From: Paenibacillus sp. 1_12
GTDB taxonomy: Bacteria > Bacillota > Bacilli > Paenibacillales > NBRC-103111
Assembly: GCF_900114475.1 (NCBI RefSeq)
Contig: NZ_FOTE01000002.1
Coordinates: 682,001-746,000 of the forward strand
Direction of reading: 5' to 3'
DNA length: 64,000 bases
In this document: positions 27,021 through 35,791 of the stretch, piece after piece
Position numbering within the stretch: position 1 is the stretch's first letter
How the letters are laid out: the number at the start of each line of letters is the position of its first letter
Translations under genes and position numbers: made by a program
The notes under the pieces: generated by a model
Told to the model about the DNA's origin: nothing
The model's database searches: none
The model's input: only the letters and a program-made list of their open reading frames with translations

Positions 27021-27893
27021 TTACTTTTTCTGAGTAACGGTAAAACTTCCTTTGTATTCCCCCGATCCGAGCATAAATTCATATTTTCCGGGTTGGGGGT
27101 CATCGAGAAGAAATGAATTTTTCCCATTTTTTAATACCATGTCAATCTTTAAATCCTTGGAAACCAGCTTCAAACCGTTGCCTGTGTTGGAGTTTACATT
27201 GAAAATTACCTTGATCATCGTATTCGCCTTAAATTCAGTATTTTTAGGATTGAATCCAGCAGCGGTCACATCAATTATTGCTACCTGCAGATCGTTCTCT
27301 TCATCCATTGCGGTAACTTGGCTTTGTTTTTGACCTATTTGACCAATCACTATGTTATTTGAGTTAACGATAACACCTCCGAGCATAAGGCAAACTACCG
27401 AAGCAAGAAAAATAGTCGGGATATAAGAGTGTTGTCCAACTGCCTTAGTAGAGGTAATCTCCTGGGATTGCACCTTGTTGATTTGGCGGTCAAACACGCT
27501 CAGCAGCAAATAAATACAGACGATATAACCCAAATCCGTAATCATAATGGCACTGGCAGAGATGAATATCATAACGCCTGCAACAATACCGATAATTGCC
27601 CCCACAAATCCGGACAAAATTCCATTGACCACATCAAGCTTACGAAATGGTTTACCTGTGAGAAACCCGACTGCGATCGCAAACAATCCACTCATAACAG
27701 TGCTTGGGACGATCTGATATTCTAACGTTTGAGCGGACAAAATGCCGATGAATGCGCTGGAGAGGGCAACCATTGACATGCTGCTCAGCTTTCCGGCTGC
27801 ACTTGTGATGAATCCCTTGTAGCGATGGATACGAACAATACAATATCCCGTTATGAGAAGAACGATGAATAAACTTCCAATGCTAAGCAGCAA
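27021..27893 (-). CDS. Membrane protein with C-terminal cupredoxin-like domain
   Basis: A 290-residue protein with about five hydrophobic segments in the first 180 residues and an extracytoplasmic C-terminal domain (about 205-290). That domain (IDVTAAGFNPKNTEFKANTM, then PGKYEFMLGSGEYKGSF) has the fold signature of the cupredoxin-like domains seen in EfeO/CopC-type metal proteins. The usual copper-ligand Cys is not seen. The start is a TTG (complement of 27891-27893) six bases after AGAGGTG; a GTG three codons upstream overlaps the ribosome-binding site. It is the last gene of a four-gene minus-strand cluster (HupE-like, permease, TIGR03943, this), pointing to metal handling. Confidence 0.7.
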   Translation of the reverse strand: MLLSIGSLFIVLLITGYCIVRIHRYKGFITSAAGKLSSMSMVALSSAFIGILSAQTLEYQIVPSTVMSGLFAIAVGFLTGKPFRKLDVVNGILSGFVGAIIGIVAGVMIFISASAIMITDLGYIVCIYLLLSVFDRQINKVQSQEITSTKAVGQHSYIPTIFLASVVCLMLGGVIVNSNNIVIGQIGQKQSQVTAMDEENDLQVAIIDVTAAGFNPKNTEFKANTMIKVIFNVNSNTGNGLKLVSKDLKIDMVLKNGKNSFLLDDPQPGKYEFMLGSGEYKGSFTVTQKK

Positions 27894-27923
27894 AATAAAC
27901 ACCTCTTTATTTGTTAGCGAACG

Positions 27924-28874
27924 TTATAGTTTCGAAGCAAAATTCCAATCGGGATAAACATAAGGAACGCTTGGCTCTGCTGCGGCTTCCACTTTTTCTA
28001 CCATGATTTTGATTACGGTTTGTCCATTGTATTGTGTTTTCCCTACTTTTCCGGTAACTGTGACCCATGAATCATTGGCCAAAGTGTTGGAATCTGGCGC
28101 TTCCGCGATAATTCCATAAGGAGATATATCGGCTATGCAATGGGTCATCCCCATTCTCCCGACAATAATTTGATTACCCGGTAAACCCGCTTCCCGATAT
28201 ACAAAACCTTTGATGCTAATCTCTTTGTTTTGGAAATTGTCCGCAAAGGTATTTAAAGCACGCAGTTTTTCAATAAACCACTCATCCTTCATTTCGATCA
28301 ATGGCTGCTTGTAAATGAAAATGCCCAATCTTGCGTAATCCTGATCGTATACATTGGCTTTAAACAATTGCTTCAATGAAGGATCTTCGTTGCCGCCCAG
28401 TTCTACCATGTCACCTGAAGCAGGACGGTTCTGGATCGTGTAACCACCCAAATTCATACCCTTTTTATCGACCATAGAGCTGGCAATCGCTTTATTGGGC
28501 AAGCACGCCCCAAGAACAAGCGGAATAATAAATAAGCCGTAGATAACGACATTTTTCCATAAAGACTCTTCGATTGCGTGAGTATGATGATGCCCGAAAG
28601 CATGATCATGTGAAGGGTCTGATTCCTGATGATCGTGACCACACCCACACGAAATGGTTTGCTCCTTCAGGGATAGAAAAGCAATATAAAATTGAAACCC
28701 GGCAGTAATAAAAAGTACAATATCGGCACATTTTACGTAAATGACTAACTGTGGAACGATAAACTGAAGAATTTCACCCGACAATAACAAATACGCGGTA
28801 TAAACGGCAAACCCGGTTAAAATCGCCGCTCTCAAGAAATGATGCACATGGATAGAGCTAATTTGTATACGCAT
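27924..28874 (-). CDS. TIGR03943-family (YcgQ/DUF1980) membrane protein with His-rich loop
   Basis: A 316-residue protein with three or four membrane segments, and a His/Asp-rich loop at about 75-101 containing CGCGHDHQE and HHHTH. The extracytoplasmic C-terminal half holds two beta-rich regions and ends at YPDWNFASKL. The family (YcgQ in Bacillus subtilis) is typically encoded beside a permease of the YcgR/DUF318 type, exactly as here (36 bp downstream of it), and is regarded as its partner subunit. The His-rich loop suggests binding of a transition metal such as zinc. Transport direction is unknown. Confidence 0.88.
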   Translation of the reverse strand: MRIQISSIHVHHFLRAAILTGFAVYTAYLLLSGEILQFIVPQLVIYVKCADIVLFITAGFQFYIAFLSLKEQTISCGCGHDHQESDPSHDHAFGHHHTHAIEESLWKNVVIYGLFIIPLVLGACLPNKAIASSMVDKKGMNLGGYTIQNRPASGDMVELGGNEDPSLKQLFKANVYDQDYARLGIFIYKQPLIEMKDEWFIEKLRALNTFADNFQNKEISIKGFVYREAGLPGNQIIVGRMGMTHCIADISPYGIIAEAPDSNTLANDSWVTVTGKVGKTQYNGQTVIKIMVEKVEAAAEPSVPYVYPDWNFASKL

Positions 28875-28910
28875 ACTGTCACCTTTCCTTGCGTTGAATA
28901 AAGGAACCGA

Positions 28911-29981
28911 TTAATTCAAAATCCAATGAAGCACTAATGTACTTGCAAAAACAAACACAAATACTAGACAACCGAGTATAACGACAAATCTGGTTTTAAA
29001 AACAGCCAGCATCATCAAAAGCCCTTTTAAATTAAGCATCGGACCAAACACCATAAATCCGACCAGAGAGCTATTGGAGAATGTAGTTTGGAAAGATTGC
29101 GCCACAAAGGCGTCCGCTGTTGAACAAAGCGATAAAATAAAACCAAGTCCCATCATGATGAGGTGGGAACTTATGAAGTTTTCCCCCATTGATGCCAAGC
29201 CGTTTTGTGAAATGAAAACCTGCAGCAGCCCGACTAACATGGAACCAAATACCAAGTATTTGCCCATCTCAAAAAATTCACTTATGGTGTGGCTCATCAC
29301 TTCCAGAAGCTTATTTCCTACAGGATGACTGTGGCTATGTTCTTTATGAGAATGTGGTTGCGCTGCTGGCTCAATGCTATTTCGTTCCTGGTCATGACCA
29401 TGATTCGTGAGCAGCGTGTTCTTCAACTGATTCGGATTGACAAACCGATAAATAATAAGCCCAACGATGAGCGCCACAACAATCGCTACCCCCATACGGC
29501 TATAAGCAACTACTGGTTGATTGCGGAAGGCGGTTAGTGTTGATAAAAAAACGATAGGGTTCAGAATCGGTCCTACCAGTATAAATGTGGAAGCCACATA
29601 CAAGGGCATGCCTTTTTTAATTAAATTGCGAATCGCAGGAACCATCCCGCATTCGCATATCGGGAAAATAATGCCAAGTACGCCTGCGGTCACGATCCCA
29701 AGGAACGGATTTTTGGGAATTAATCTCCTGATGGTACGTTCCGACACAAATACCTGCAGCAGGGCCGAAACGAACACGCCGATCAAAATAAACGGCAAAG
29801 CTTCGATAATAATGCTGATCAGCGTCATTTTAAAAACCTGCAGCTTGGAATTACTTAGTATAGCTCCAAAGTCTTTTAGTGTGGCAAGGTATAAGATCAA
29901 TACGATTATTAAACAGACAATAATAAGCAAATTGCTGTTGGATTTCACAGGTGCATTCTTATGTGTAGATATGTTACGCAA
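28911..29981 (-). CDS. DUF318/ArsP-type permease (YcgR-like) with His-rich loop
   Basis: A 356-residue permease with about eight membrane helices. The conserved FPICECGMVPAIRNL (about 107-120) with paired cysteines C109/C111 and the ILVGPILNP motif identify the family. Between the two halves lies a cytoplasmic His-rich stretch (about 194-219, HGHDQ through HSHKEHSHSH). The start is TTG (complement of 29979-29981), six bases after AAGGGG. Family members transport diverse solutes, including organoarsenicals in ArsP; the partner with a His-rich loop and the HupE-like neighbour favour a metal substrate here. Confidence 0.88.
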   Translation of the reverse strand: MRNISTHKNAPVKSNSNLLIIVCLIIVLILYLATLKDFGAILSNSKLQVFKMTLISIIIEALPFILIGVFVSALLQVFVSERTIRRLIPKNPFLGIVTAGVLGIIFPICECGMVPAIRNLIKKGMPLYVASTFILVGPILNPIVFLSTLTAFRNQPVVAYSRMGVAIVVALIVGLIIYRFVNPNQLKNTLLTNHGHDQERNSIEPAAQPHSHKEHSHSHPVGNKLLEVMSHTISEFFEMGKYLVFGSMLVGLLQVFISQNGLASMGENFISSHLIMMGLGFILSLCSTADAFVAQSFQTTFSNSSLVGFMVFGPMLNLKGLLMMLAVFKTRFVVILGCLVFVFVFASTLVLHWILN

Positions 29982-29996
29982 CGTATTCCCCTTCTT

Positions 29997-31211
29997 CTAT
30001 GTTAAGATTCGTTCAGCCAACCAAATGCCTCCTAAAATAAAAGCAACCGAGGATATTGCGATAACCGCTCCTCTGGAATGGCTCCAATTTTGCATACGAG
30101 CGAGTAAAGGTAAACAGATAATGACGATTACAAGCTGTACAACTTCGATCCCGATGTTAAAACTGGCCAAATCGATTGCCAGCTCACTTGTAGGGATATT
30201 CATCTCCTTGAGAATATCGGCGAAGCCCATGCCATGGATCAAACCGAACAGGAACGTTAATATCCAACGGTTGTTCACATTTTTGCGGAATATGTTTTCC
30301 AGAGCGACATAACAGATGCTAAAAGCAATCGCAGGCTCCACGAACTGAGGCGATACATCAAGCCAGCCTAAAACAGATAACGTCAATGTCAAGCTATGGG
30401 CTATAGTGAAGGCGGTAATCACCTGCGCAAATTTCTTGAAGCTTTGTCTGGCGATAAGGAGCGCTAACAAAAACAATAAGTGGTCATAACCTGTAAGAAT
30501 GTGATTAATGCCAAGCTTAAAAAATGACAACCAACCCGAGATCATCTCGGATGAATTCGTTGTCACATCCTGGGATTGCTTATCTGTGTCAGTACTGGTA
30601 TTGCCCTGTGTCTTCAGGTCATCTTGTAATCCGGCATATGCGCTGTCCGAAAGCATCATGGACCACGTACGGTTTTTGCCTGATAGAGCTGAAGTGCTCT
30701 TTTGAGTTCCATAATGAATAGTAAGCAGATTCACATAATTGGTTTTAGTGTCAGTTTCATATAAACGATCTGTGAGAGTTACAGCCTGAGAGGCCAATAC
30801 AGCGGGGTACACTACATTCAGTGTAAGTTGTGTGGCTTCCCCTTGTCGATTAAGTGTTATATAGTTCGTGCGCAGCCATGTCTGCGGTTCGCCGTTTATT
30901 TTTAAAGTAACGTTTTCCTTAATGACCGATTCAATCTGGTTCTGTACCGCTTTAAATTCTTCAGGATCCAGCATTCCGTTGTGATTCACATCACCATCAG
31001 TTAATTCGATAACCGACAATTCATCAATTACATAGGTCATTTCAGTCTGAGATTTTGTGAAATTTAAAGTTGTGTAACTTGCACTGTATGCGTGAGCCTG
31101 CACCGTTTGGGTGTTTGAAAAAATGAGTACGAAACCAAACAGCAAACAGTACAAATAAACATACAATCTTCGAAAAATTAATGATTTGGATTTGGCTTTC
31201 AGTCTGTACAT
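29997..31211 (-). CDS. HupE/UreJ-family membrane protein with EF-hand-like motif
   Basis: A 404-residue protein with a signal peptide ending near VQAHA, and an extracytoplasmic region containing an EF-hand-like loop DGDVNHNGMLDPEE (about 74-87). The C-terminal HupE/UreJ-type membrane domain has about six helices (GINHILTGYDHLLFLLALL, then FGLIHGMGFADIL). The conserved His/Asp residues in GYDHLLF and LIHGMGF are the proposed metal sites of the family, which is associated with nickel or cobalt. It is the first gene of the four-gene membrane cluster, with a GGAGG ribosome-binding site and a 177-bp upstream region in which I recognised no Zur-type or other named operator. Confidence 0.85.
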   Translation of the reverse strand: MYRLKAKSKSLIFRRLYVYLYCLLFGFVLIFSNTQTVQAHAYSASYTTLNFTKSQTEMTYVIDELSVIELTDGDVNHNGMLDPEEFKAVQNQIESVIKENVTLKINGEPQTWLRTNYITLNRQGEATQLTLNVVYPAVLASQAVTLTDRLYETDTKTNYVNLLTIHYGTQKSTSALSGKNRTWSMMLSDSAYAGLQDDLKTQGNTSTDTDKQSQDVTTNSSEMISGWLSFFKLGINHILTGYDHLLFLLALLIARQSFKKFAQVITAFTIAHSLTLTLSVLGWLDVSPQFVEPAIAFSICYVALENIFRKNVNNRWILTFLFGLIHGMGFADILKEMNIPTSELAIDLASFNIGIEVVQLVIVIICLPLLARMQNWSHSRGAVIAISSVAFILGGIWLAERILT

Positions 31212-31388
31212 AGATGTCCCTCCTGTTTATACACTTACTAGAATACTAGTTTAGTATAGCGACCAATTGTAAAATGAAAGATACGTTTTGATTAACGTAG
31301 AGTAAACGCACAAAAAAAGAACAGCAGCGGATGGAAATACCCTTGCCATTCTCCAGAATTGGTTTGTTTTGATGTTCGTGGATCCTCG

Positions 31389-32483
31389 TCAACTACCGGG
31401 GTTTGACTTCATTTTATTCGAAGATTTGAAATAAATATTGTTAAGAATCGTGATATCCACTGTGATTTCATGCTTCATATGCGGAAACCACTGGTTTTTC
31501 CAGTCTTTCATCTGACTCGGCGTCATGATTCTTCGAAAATATTGTCCGATGCCAAGGGAATCGGCTTTATAGGAATGCAGTCTTTGAATCAGCTTATCTC
31601 CTTTTTTTTCAATTTCTTCTTTGAGCAATTTGGCAATAACTTCGTCGGGTAAATTCTCCTTGTTCTCTGAAATCACCACGTCCAATTTCATCCGGCTTTT
31701 CATGCTTGGACCTGAAACTGTCCATTTGACCTTATGGCTAATGGATGCTTTCTTAATCAAGACACTGCTATTCTTCGCAACCTCTATCGTGCCTCCTGTG
31801 TACTTTCTTCGAAATGTATTGTAAATTACGTTTTCGTCCGGGGAAATTTCACCCACCATTTTATCCTTTCGCATAATCGCAGAGCCTTCAAAGTTATAGA
31901 GGGTGTCGGTTCCCTTACTGAGAATCGGTATAACCATATCCTGTGTATAAGAATTCGTATCTCGAAACGCTTCCCATAAACGAAGAATTGTAATATCGGG
32001 AGTCCACCCCGCCTGTTCACTGAAAAAATCATACGAGGACAGCTCCGGATTGGATTGGATTTTGTGGTGCATCGTCTGTTCGAAATCCCCTCTCACAATA
32101 CCTACTAATCCTTTTACCGAAATATCGTTTGCCTGTATCCCATAATTGACAATGTCTTTGATATCTTTTTTCGTCAACTTTTCACATATTAGAAATAACC
32201 TTAAATGCAGCAGATCAACACTTTTTTCAGACTTCATACGGATTTCATCTATGGCTTTGTTAATCGTTTGCGCCTCACCCTCTAAATATTGAGAACCTTT
32301 CTTCTGAGGACTCGGAATCTGCAAAATAATTTTGTAGGGCTGATCTTCATTTTTACAAATCCCCATGACAACTGGCATGAGTCTTTTATTAATATCTTTG
32401 GTGTCCCAGCAGCTAGTGAGCATTCCCAAGCAGCCCAGACAGCACAGGAAGAGTCCGATACGGATGACGAAGCGAGGTATCAC
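31389..32483 (-). CDS. Germinant receptor subunit C (Ger(x)C family lipoprotein)
   Basis: A 364-residue lipoprotein with signal peptide and lipobox LTSC followed by WDTKDINKR, the hallmark start of Ger(x)C proteins (CWDxxEINxR). The length is typical. It would be anchored on the outer face of the inner spore membrane and form the receptor with the A and B subunits. It overlaps the stop of the B gene by 4 bp (ATGA), so translation is coupled. The operon order A-B-C is the standard one. Confidence 0.93.
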   Translation of the reverse strand: MIPRFVIRIGLFLCCLGCLGMLTSCWDTKDINKRLMPVVMGICKNEDQPYKIILQIPSPQKKGSQYLEGEAQTINKAIDEIRMKSEKSVDLLHLRLFLICEKLTKKDIKDIVNYGIQANDISVKGLVGIVRGDFEQTMHHKIQSNPELSSYDFFSEQAGWTPDITILRLWEAFRDTNSYTQDMVIPILSKGTDTLYNFEGSAIMRKDKMVGEISPDENVIYNTFRRKYTGGTIEVAKNSSVLIKKASISHKVKWTVSGPSMKSRMKLDVVISENKENLPDEVIAKLLKEEIEKKGDKLIQRLHSYKADSLGIGQYFRRIMTPSQMKDWKNQWFPHMKHEITVDITILNNIYFKSSNKMKSNPGS

Positions 32484-33541
32484 GCGGAATCCCTCCTATA
32501 TTTTAAACTCATAATCCAAACCGTCAGCGGAATTACAATGATACTGTACAAACAAAAGATGGTATTCCATGCATTCATTGTATCCAGCCATTCCGTATTG
32601 ACGATCATCGCACTAAGGACATAAGAAGCTATGCTTAATACAATGACTGCCCATCCTCTTTTTCGAAAAAAAAACAGCTTCTGCATGAGAGTTGTCATGA
32701 TCCAAAATGACACTGCTGCTTCCACCATGGAAATAGCTATCGTAGAAATAATAAAAAAAGTAGGCAGCCAATCAAAGATAACCCATTCCATATCGACTGT
32801 ATCCGAAGTTAACACGACGGGATAACGCAAATAAATAATGGATTCGGGTCCAAAAATGAGCAAGGGTACGTAAACGGCACATAGTGCAAAAAAGAAAAGC
32901 ACCATTAAGACCATGATGGTATAGCGGATGCTTAACTTCATTTTGAGACCAATCATCCCAAGAAACAAAAAGCCGGAATGAGCGAAAAGCGCCGAATAGA
33001 ATTCCGTTTTTGTAAAAAAAGTCATTCGTGCATCGAACAAAGGGAAAACTTGATGGAAATCAAAATTTTTAATGCTGCTCATTAAAGAAAACAAAATTAG
33101 AGGTACAGCGAAAATAGACACGACTACTGCACCTCGAGCAATAGATTGAATGCCTTTCCAGGCTACGTAGAATGGGATCGCATAAAGCAGCAGCAGAAAC
33201 AACATGGGGGTTTTGGGCAGCAGCACGACATTAATCGAATCAAGCTCCATACGATGGACTATGCTGAAGTTCATAAATAGAAAAATAAAATACGGAATAA
33301 GGAGAACCCTTGCTACCCATCTTCCCGATATTCCAGTGAAAATGTCAATAATGTCCTTACATGGAAACATTGATATTCCTTTCAGATACACGCCTACAAA
33401 AAGTGCCTCTATCAAAAAACCGACCAGTATAGGTTCCCAACTGCCTTTATTTGCTGCTTCGATGATATTCACCGGATACATATAAAAAAACAAAGAAAGA
33501 TGGACCAGAAAAAATAAAATGAAAACCAAATTTTTATTCAT
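32480..33541 (-). CDS. Germinant receptor subunit B (GerAB/spore permease family)
   Basis: A 353-residue integral membrane protein with about ten hydrophobic helices, of the endospore-germination permease family related to amino-acid/polyamine/organocation transporters. The N-terminus MNKNLVFILFFLVHLSLFF and the helix pattern fit. The B subunit is thought to bind the germinant. It overlaps the A gene by 8 bp and the C gene by 4 bp. Ligand unknown. Confidence 0.9.
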   Translation of the reverse strand: MNKNLVFILFFLVHLSLFFYMYPVNIIEAANKGSWEPILVGFLIEALFVGVYLKGISMFPCKDIIDIFTGISGRWVARVLLIPYFIFLFMNFSIVHRMELDSINVVLLPKTPMLFLLLLYAIPFYVAWKGIQSIARGAVVVSIFAVPLILFSLMSSIKNFDFHQVFPLFDARMTFFTKTEFYSALFAHSGFLFLGMIGLKMKLSIRYTIMVLMVLFFFALCAVYVPLLIFGPESIIYLRYPVVLTSDTVDMEWVIFDWLPTFFIISTIAISMVEAAVSFWIMTTLMQKLFFFRKRGWAVIVLSIASYVLSAMIVNTEWLDTMNAWNTIFCLYSIIVIPLTVWIMSLKYRRDSA

Positions 33542-34865
33542 TAGATTCCCCTCTTTTTGCGGTAAAGCTTAAATAAGGGATTGAAAAGGTAGAAATGCTT
33601 CCCAAATAGAAGCACAGCAGTACGAGGGACGACATTAAACCTAATATTCCATAAAAAGCACTGAAAATAATAGCTACATATTTATACAATCGAATCGAAA
33701 GCGTATTTATATATGTACCCAATGAAAAATGTGCAATGGTTGTAGCCGCCACAATGATAATCAAAAAATTACTCATCAGTCTGGCCTGTACTACAGCTTC
33801 TCCCAGAATAATCCCGCCTACCATCGTGATCGTTGGACCGATACTTTTGGGAAGCCGAATACTCGCTTCTATGACCATTTCAATGATGATCAGCATGAGC
33901 AGGACTTCAATTAATACCGGATAAGGAACACCTTCCCTTGAATCTGTAATAGACACCGCCAGTTGAATTCTCAACAGCTCGGGATTTACGGCATTGAGGA
34001 CCACATACAAGCCAGGCATGGAGATCGCTACTAACAATGCAATAAAACGTATGATTCGGTATAGAATCATAAACGGAAGCGGTTGATCTTGATCGGTCTT
34101 CACCGCCCAGAAATCCGTCACAATAGCTGGAAACGAAATCGCAAACGGAAAATGATCCAATAGGATCACGACTCGGCCATCCTGCAGGTAGCGCTTCGTC
34201 GCTACCGGAAGCTCAGAAGTTACATAGGTTGGAACTAGGCTGAAGCGAGGCTGCTTTAATGCTTTCAACAAAAGCTGAATATCGGAAATGTCCATCATTT
34301 TATTCTCATTTAAGCAATCCAAAATGAGCTTAACCATCTTCGGATTGGCCTGATCTTGTAGATAAAGAACCGACAAATCACGCGGATAATCACTCCCTAA
34401 GGAATGTGATTGAACAACTAAGTCTTTTGATCTCAGTTGATTGCGAATCAAACCTACGTTCATATTCATATCTTCCGTAAAAGCATCCATTGAGGTTTGG
34501 ATGGGATTCTCGTTTTGAGGTTCCCCGATGCTTCTAGCGTTTTGAGGGTGTACGGGTTTGAATACGATATTCCCTATTCCATCCTGATCAAAAATAATCA
34601 GCATACCCCGCAATACGGATTGGATAAGCTCATCCAAAGACAGATTCACTCTGGCATTATAGGTCAAGGCCATATATGGAATCGGATCGATGTCATCTTC
34701 AGCTTGACTCAGTTGATTAACTATCAAATCCATCGTATTTTTAAAGTTAACTAATGATTGCAAATAACAAATATGTACTATTTTCTTGTTCAATATCGTT
34801 TCCGTGTAAATGAAATCGCCACTGCTCTCGAATATTTGCTTTAGTTGTATACAAGATACTGTCAT
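33534..34865 (-). CDS. Germinant receptor subunit A (GerA family)
   Basis: A 443-residue GerA-family protein: a cytoplasmic N-terminal domain of about 240 residues (VLYLQDQANPKMVKLILDCL, then DGRVVILLDHFPFAISFPAI, typical of the family) followed by about five membrane segments. PGLYVVLNAVNPELLRIQLA and REGVPYPVLIEVLLMLI are conserved motifs. It is slightly short compared with GerAA proteins of about 480-500 residues, mainly at the N-terminus. GAGGTGGGATC precedes the ATG. It is the first gene of the A-B-C germination operon, which in related organisms is transcribed in the forespore; no sigma-G promoter could be assigned confidently. Confidence 0.93.
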   Translation of the reverse strand: MTVSCIQLKQIFESSGDFIYTETILNKKIVHICYLQSLVNFKNTMDLIVNQLSQAEDDIDPIPYMALTYNARVNLSLDELIQSVLRGMLIIFDQDGIGNIVFKPVHPQNARSIGEPQNENPIQTSMDAFTEDMNMNVGLIRNQLRSKDLVVQSHSLGSDYPRDLSVLYLQDQANPKMVKLILDCLNENKMMDISDIQLLLKALKQPRFSLVPTYVTSELPVATKRYLQDGRVVILLDHFPFAISFPAIVTDFWAVKTDQDQPLPFMILYRIIRFIALLVAISMPGLYVVLNAVNPELLRIQLAVSITDSREGVPYPVLIEVLLMLIIIEMVIEASIRLPKSIGPTITMVGGIILGEAVVQARLMSNFLIIIVAATTIAHFSLGTYINTLSIRLYKYVAIIFSAFYGILGLMSSLVLLCFYLGSISTFSIPYLSFTAKRGESNE

Positions 34866-35128
34866 GATCCCACCTCACCTATATATTGTGTTTTTTTCCA
34901 TTTTTTTATTCACGACGAATAAGGCTAACTACCCAAATGGGCCTCAATTAGACGAAAGTTCAATCTATACGATTAGCGGCAGCAGTTCAAAATCAAGCAA
35001 GCAATCTAAATCATACTTTTTTTTATTCTAACTAAATTTATGTTTGAATTTTTTTTTGTTTGTGTTACTATTTTTGCAGGTGCTGCTTTTACATGAGTTA
35101 CTTTTACATAAGGAGACCTTGATGAATA

Positions 35129-35791
35129 ATGGAGTCTATTCGTGAAGATTTTGAGTTCTTTAGTGATTTGATTAAAGGTATTGCCGCTCAATTCGGGGAT
35201 CAGTGCGAGGTCGTGCTGCATGATTTGACCGGAGATTATGAAAGCACCATCGTGGCCATTGAGAATGGTCATATAACCGGAAGGAAGGTCGGCGATCCCG
35301 GTACAAACCTGGGGTTGGAAATTTTGCGAGGCAGCCAAGTCAATGGAAATCGCTTTAATTACATTACACAAACCAAAGACGGCCGCATCCTTCGTTCTAC
35401 TTCGTTGTACAAAAAAAACAGTGCAGGCACAACGATTGCAGCCATATGCATCAATTATGATGTGACCGATCTGATGATGGCTAAGCGAACGCTGGATTCG
35501 TTAACGACAGGTGGACAACAAGTAGATGTCAAAGAATCATTCGTCAGCAATGTGAGCGACCTGCTCGACGCACTGCTTCAGGAAGCCCAGGAGCAGGTCG
35601 GTAAACCTGTAGCCGCGATGACGAAAGAGGACAAAATGAGAATGATTCAGCTGCTGGACCAAAAGGGTGCTTTCCTGGTAAAGAAAAGCGGCGAGAAAAT
35701 ATGCAGCTATTTGAACATCTCCAAGTACACGCTTTACAGCTATCTGGAAGAAAGCAAATCTCAAGCTGAGAGGAATGAGGAGCAGGAATGA
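35129..35791 (+). CDS. YheO/DauR-type transcriptional regulator (PAS-like plus HTH)
   Basis: A 220-residue regulator with an N-terminal YheO-like PAS domain (about 8-118; CEVVLHDLTG, then LGLEILRG and AAICINYDVTD) and a C-terminal HTH domain (about 158-215; LVKKSGEKICSYLNISKYTL). Relatives include DauR, the repressor of D-arginine utilisation. An in-frame TGA at 35123 forces a start at 35129, although the AGGAG at 35111-35115 is ideally spaced for an overlapping 7-codon reading frame (35122-35145). The following gene overlaps by 4 bp. It likely controls the D-amino-acid operon it heads. Confidence 0.88.
   Translation: MESIREDFEFFSDLIKGIAAQFGDQCEVVLHDLTGDYESTIVAIENGHITGRKVGDPGTNLGLEILRGSQVNGNRFNYITQTKDGRILRSTSLYKKNSAGTTIAAICINYDVTDLMMAKRTLDSLTTGGQQVDVKESFVSNVSDLLDALLQEAQEQVGKPVAAMTKEDKMRMIQLLDQKGAFLVKKSGEKICSYLNISKYTLYSYLEESKSQAERNEEQE

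Noticed and set aside
29521-30312. 263-codon plus-strand open frame
   Set aside because: It is antisense to the permease and HupE-like genes, has no ribosome-binding site or family motif, and the minus-strand genes have clear membrane-protein signatures. It is a shadow frame.
34893-35031. Plus-strand frame ending in a Ser/Lys-rich tail (ISGSSSKSSKQSKS)
   Set aside because: It could be the end of a small spore protein, but there is no convincing start or ribosome-binding site and its 5' part runs through the GerA gene in antisense. Left as non-coding.
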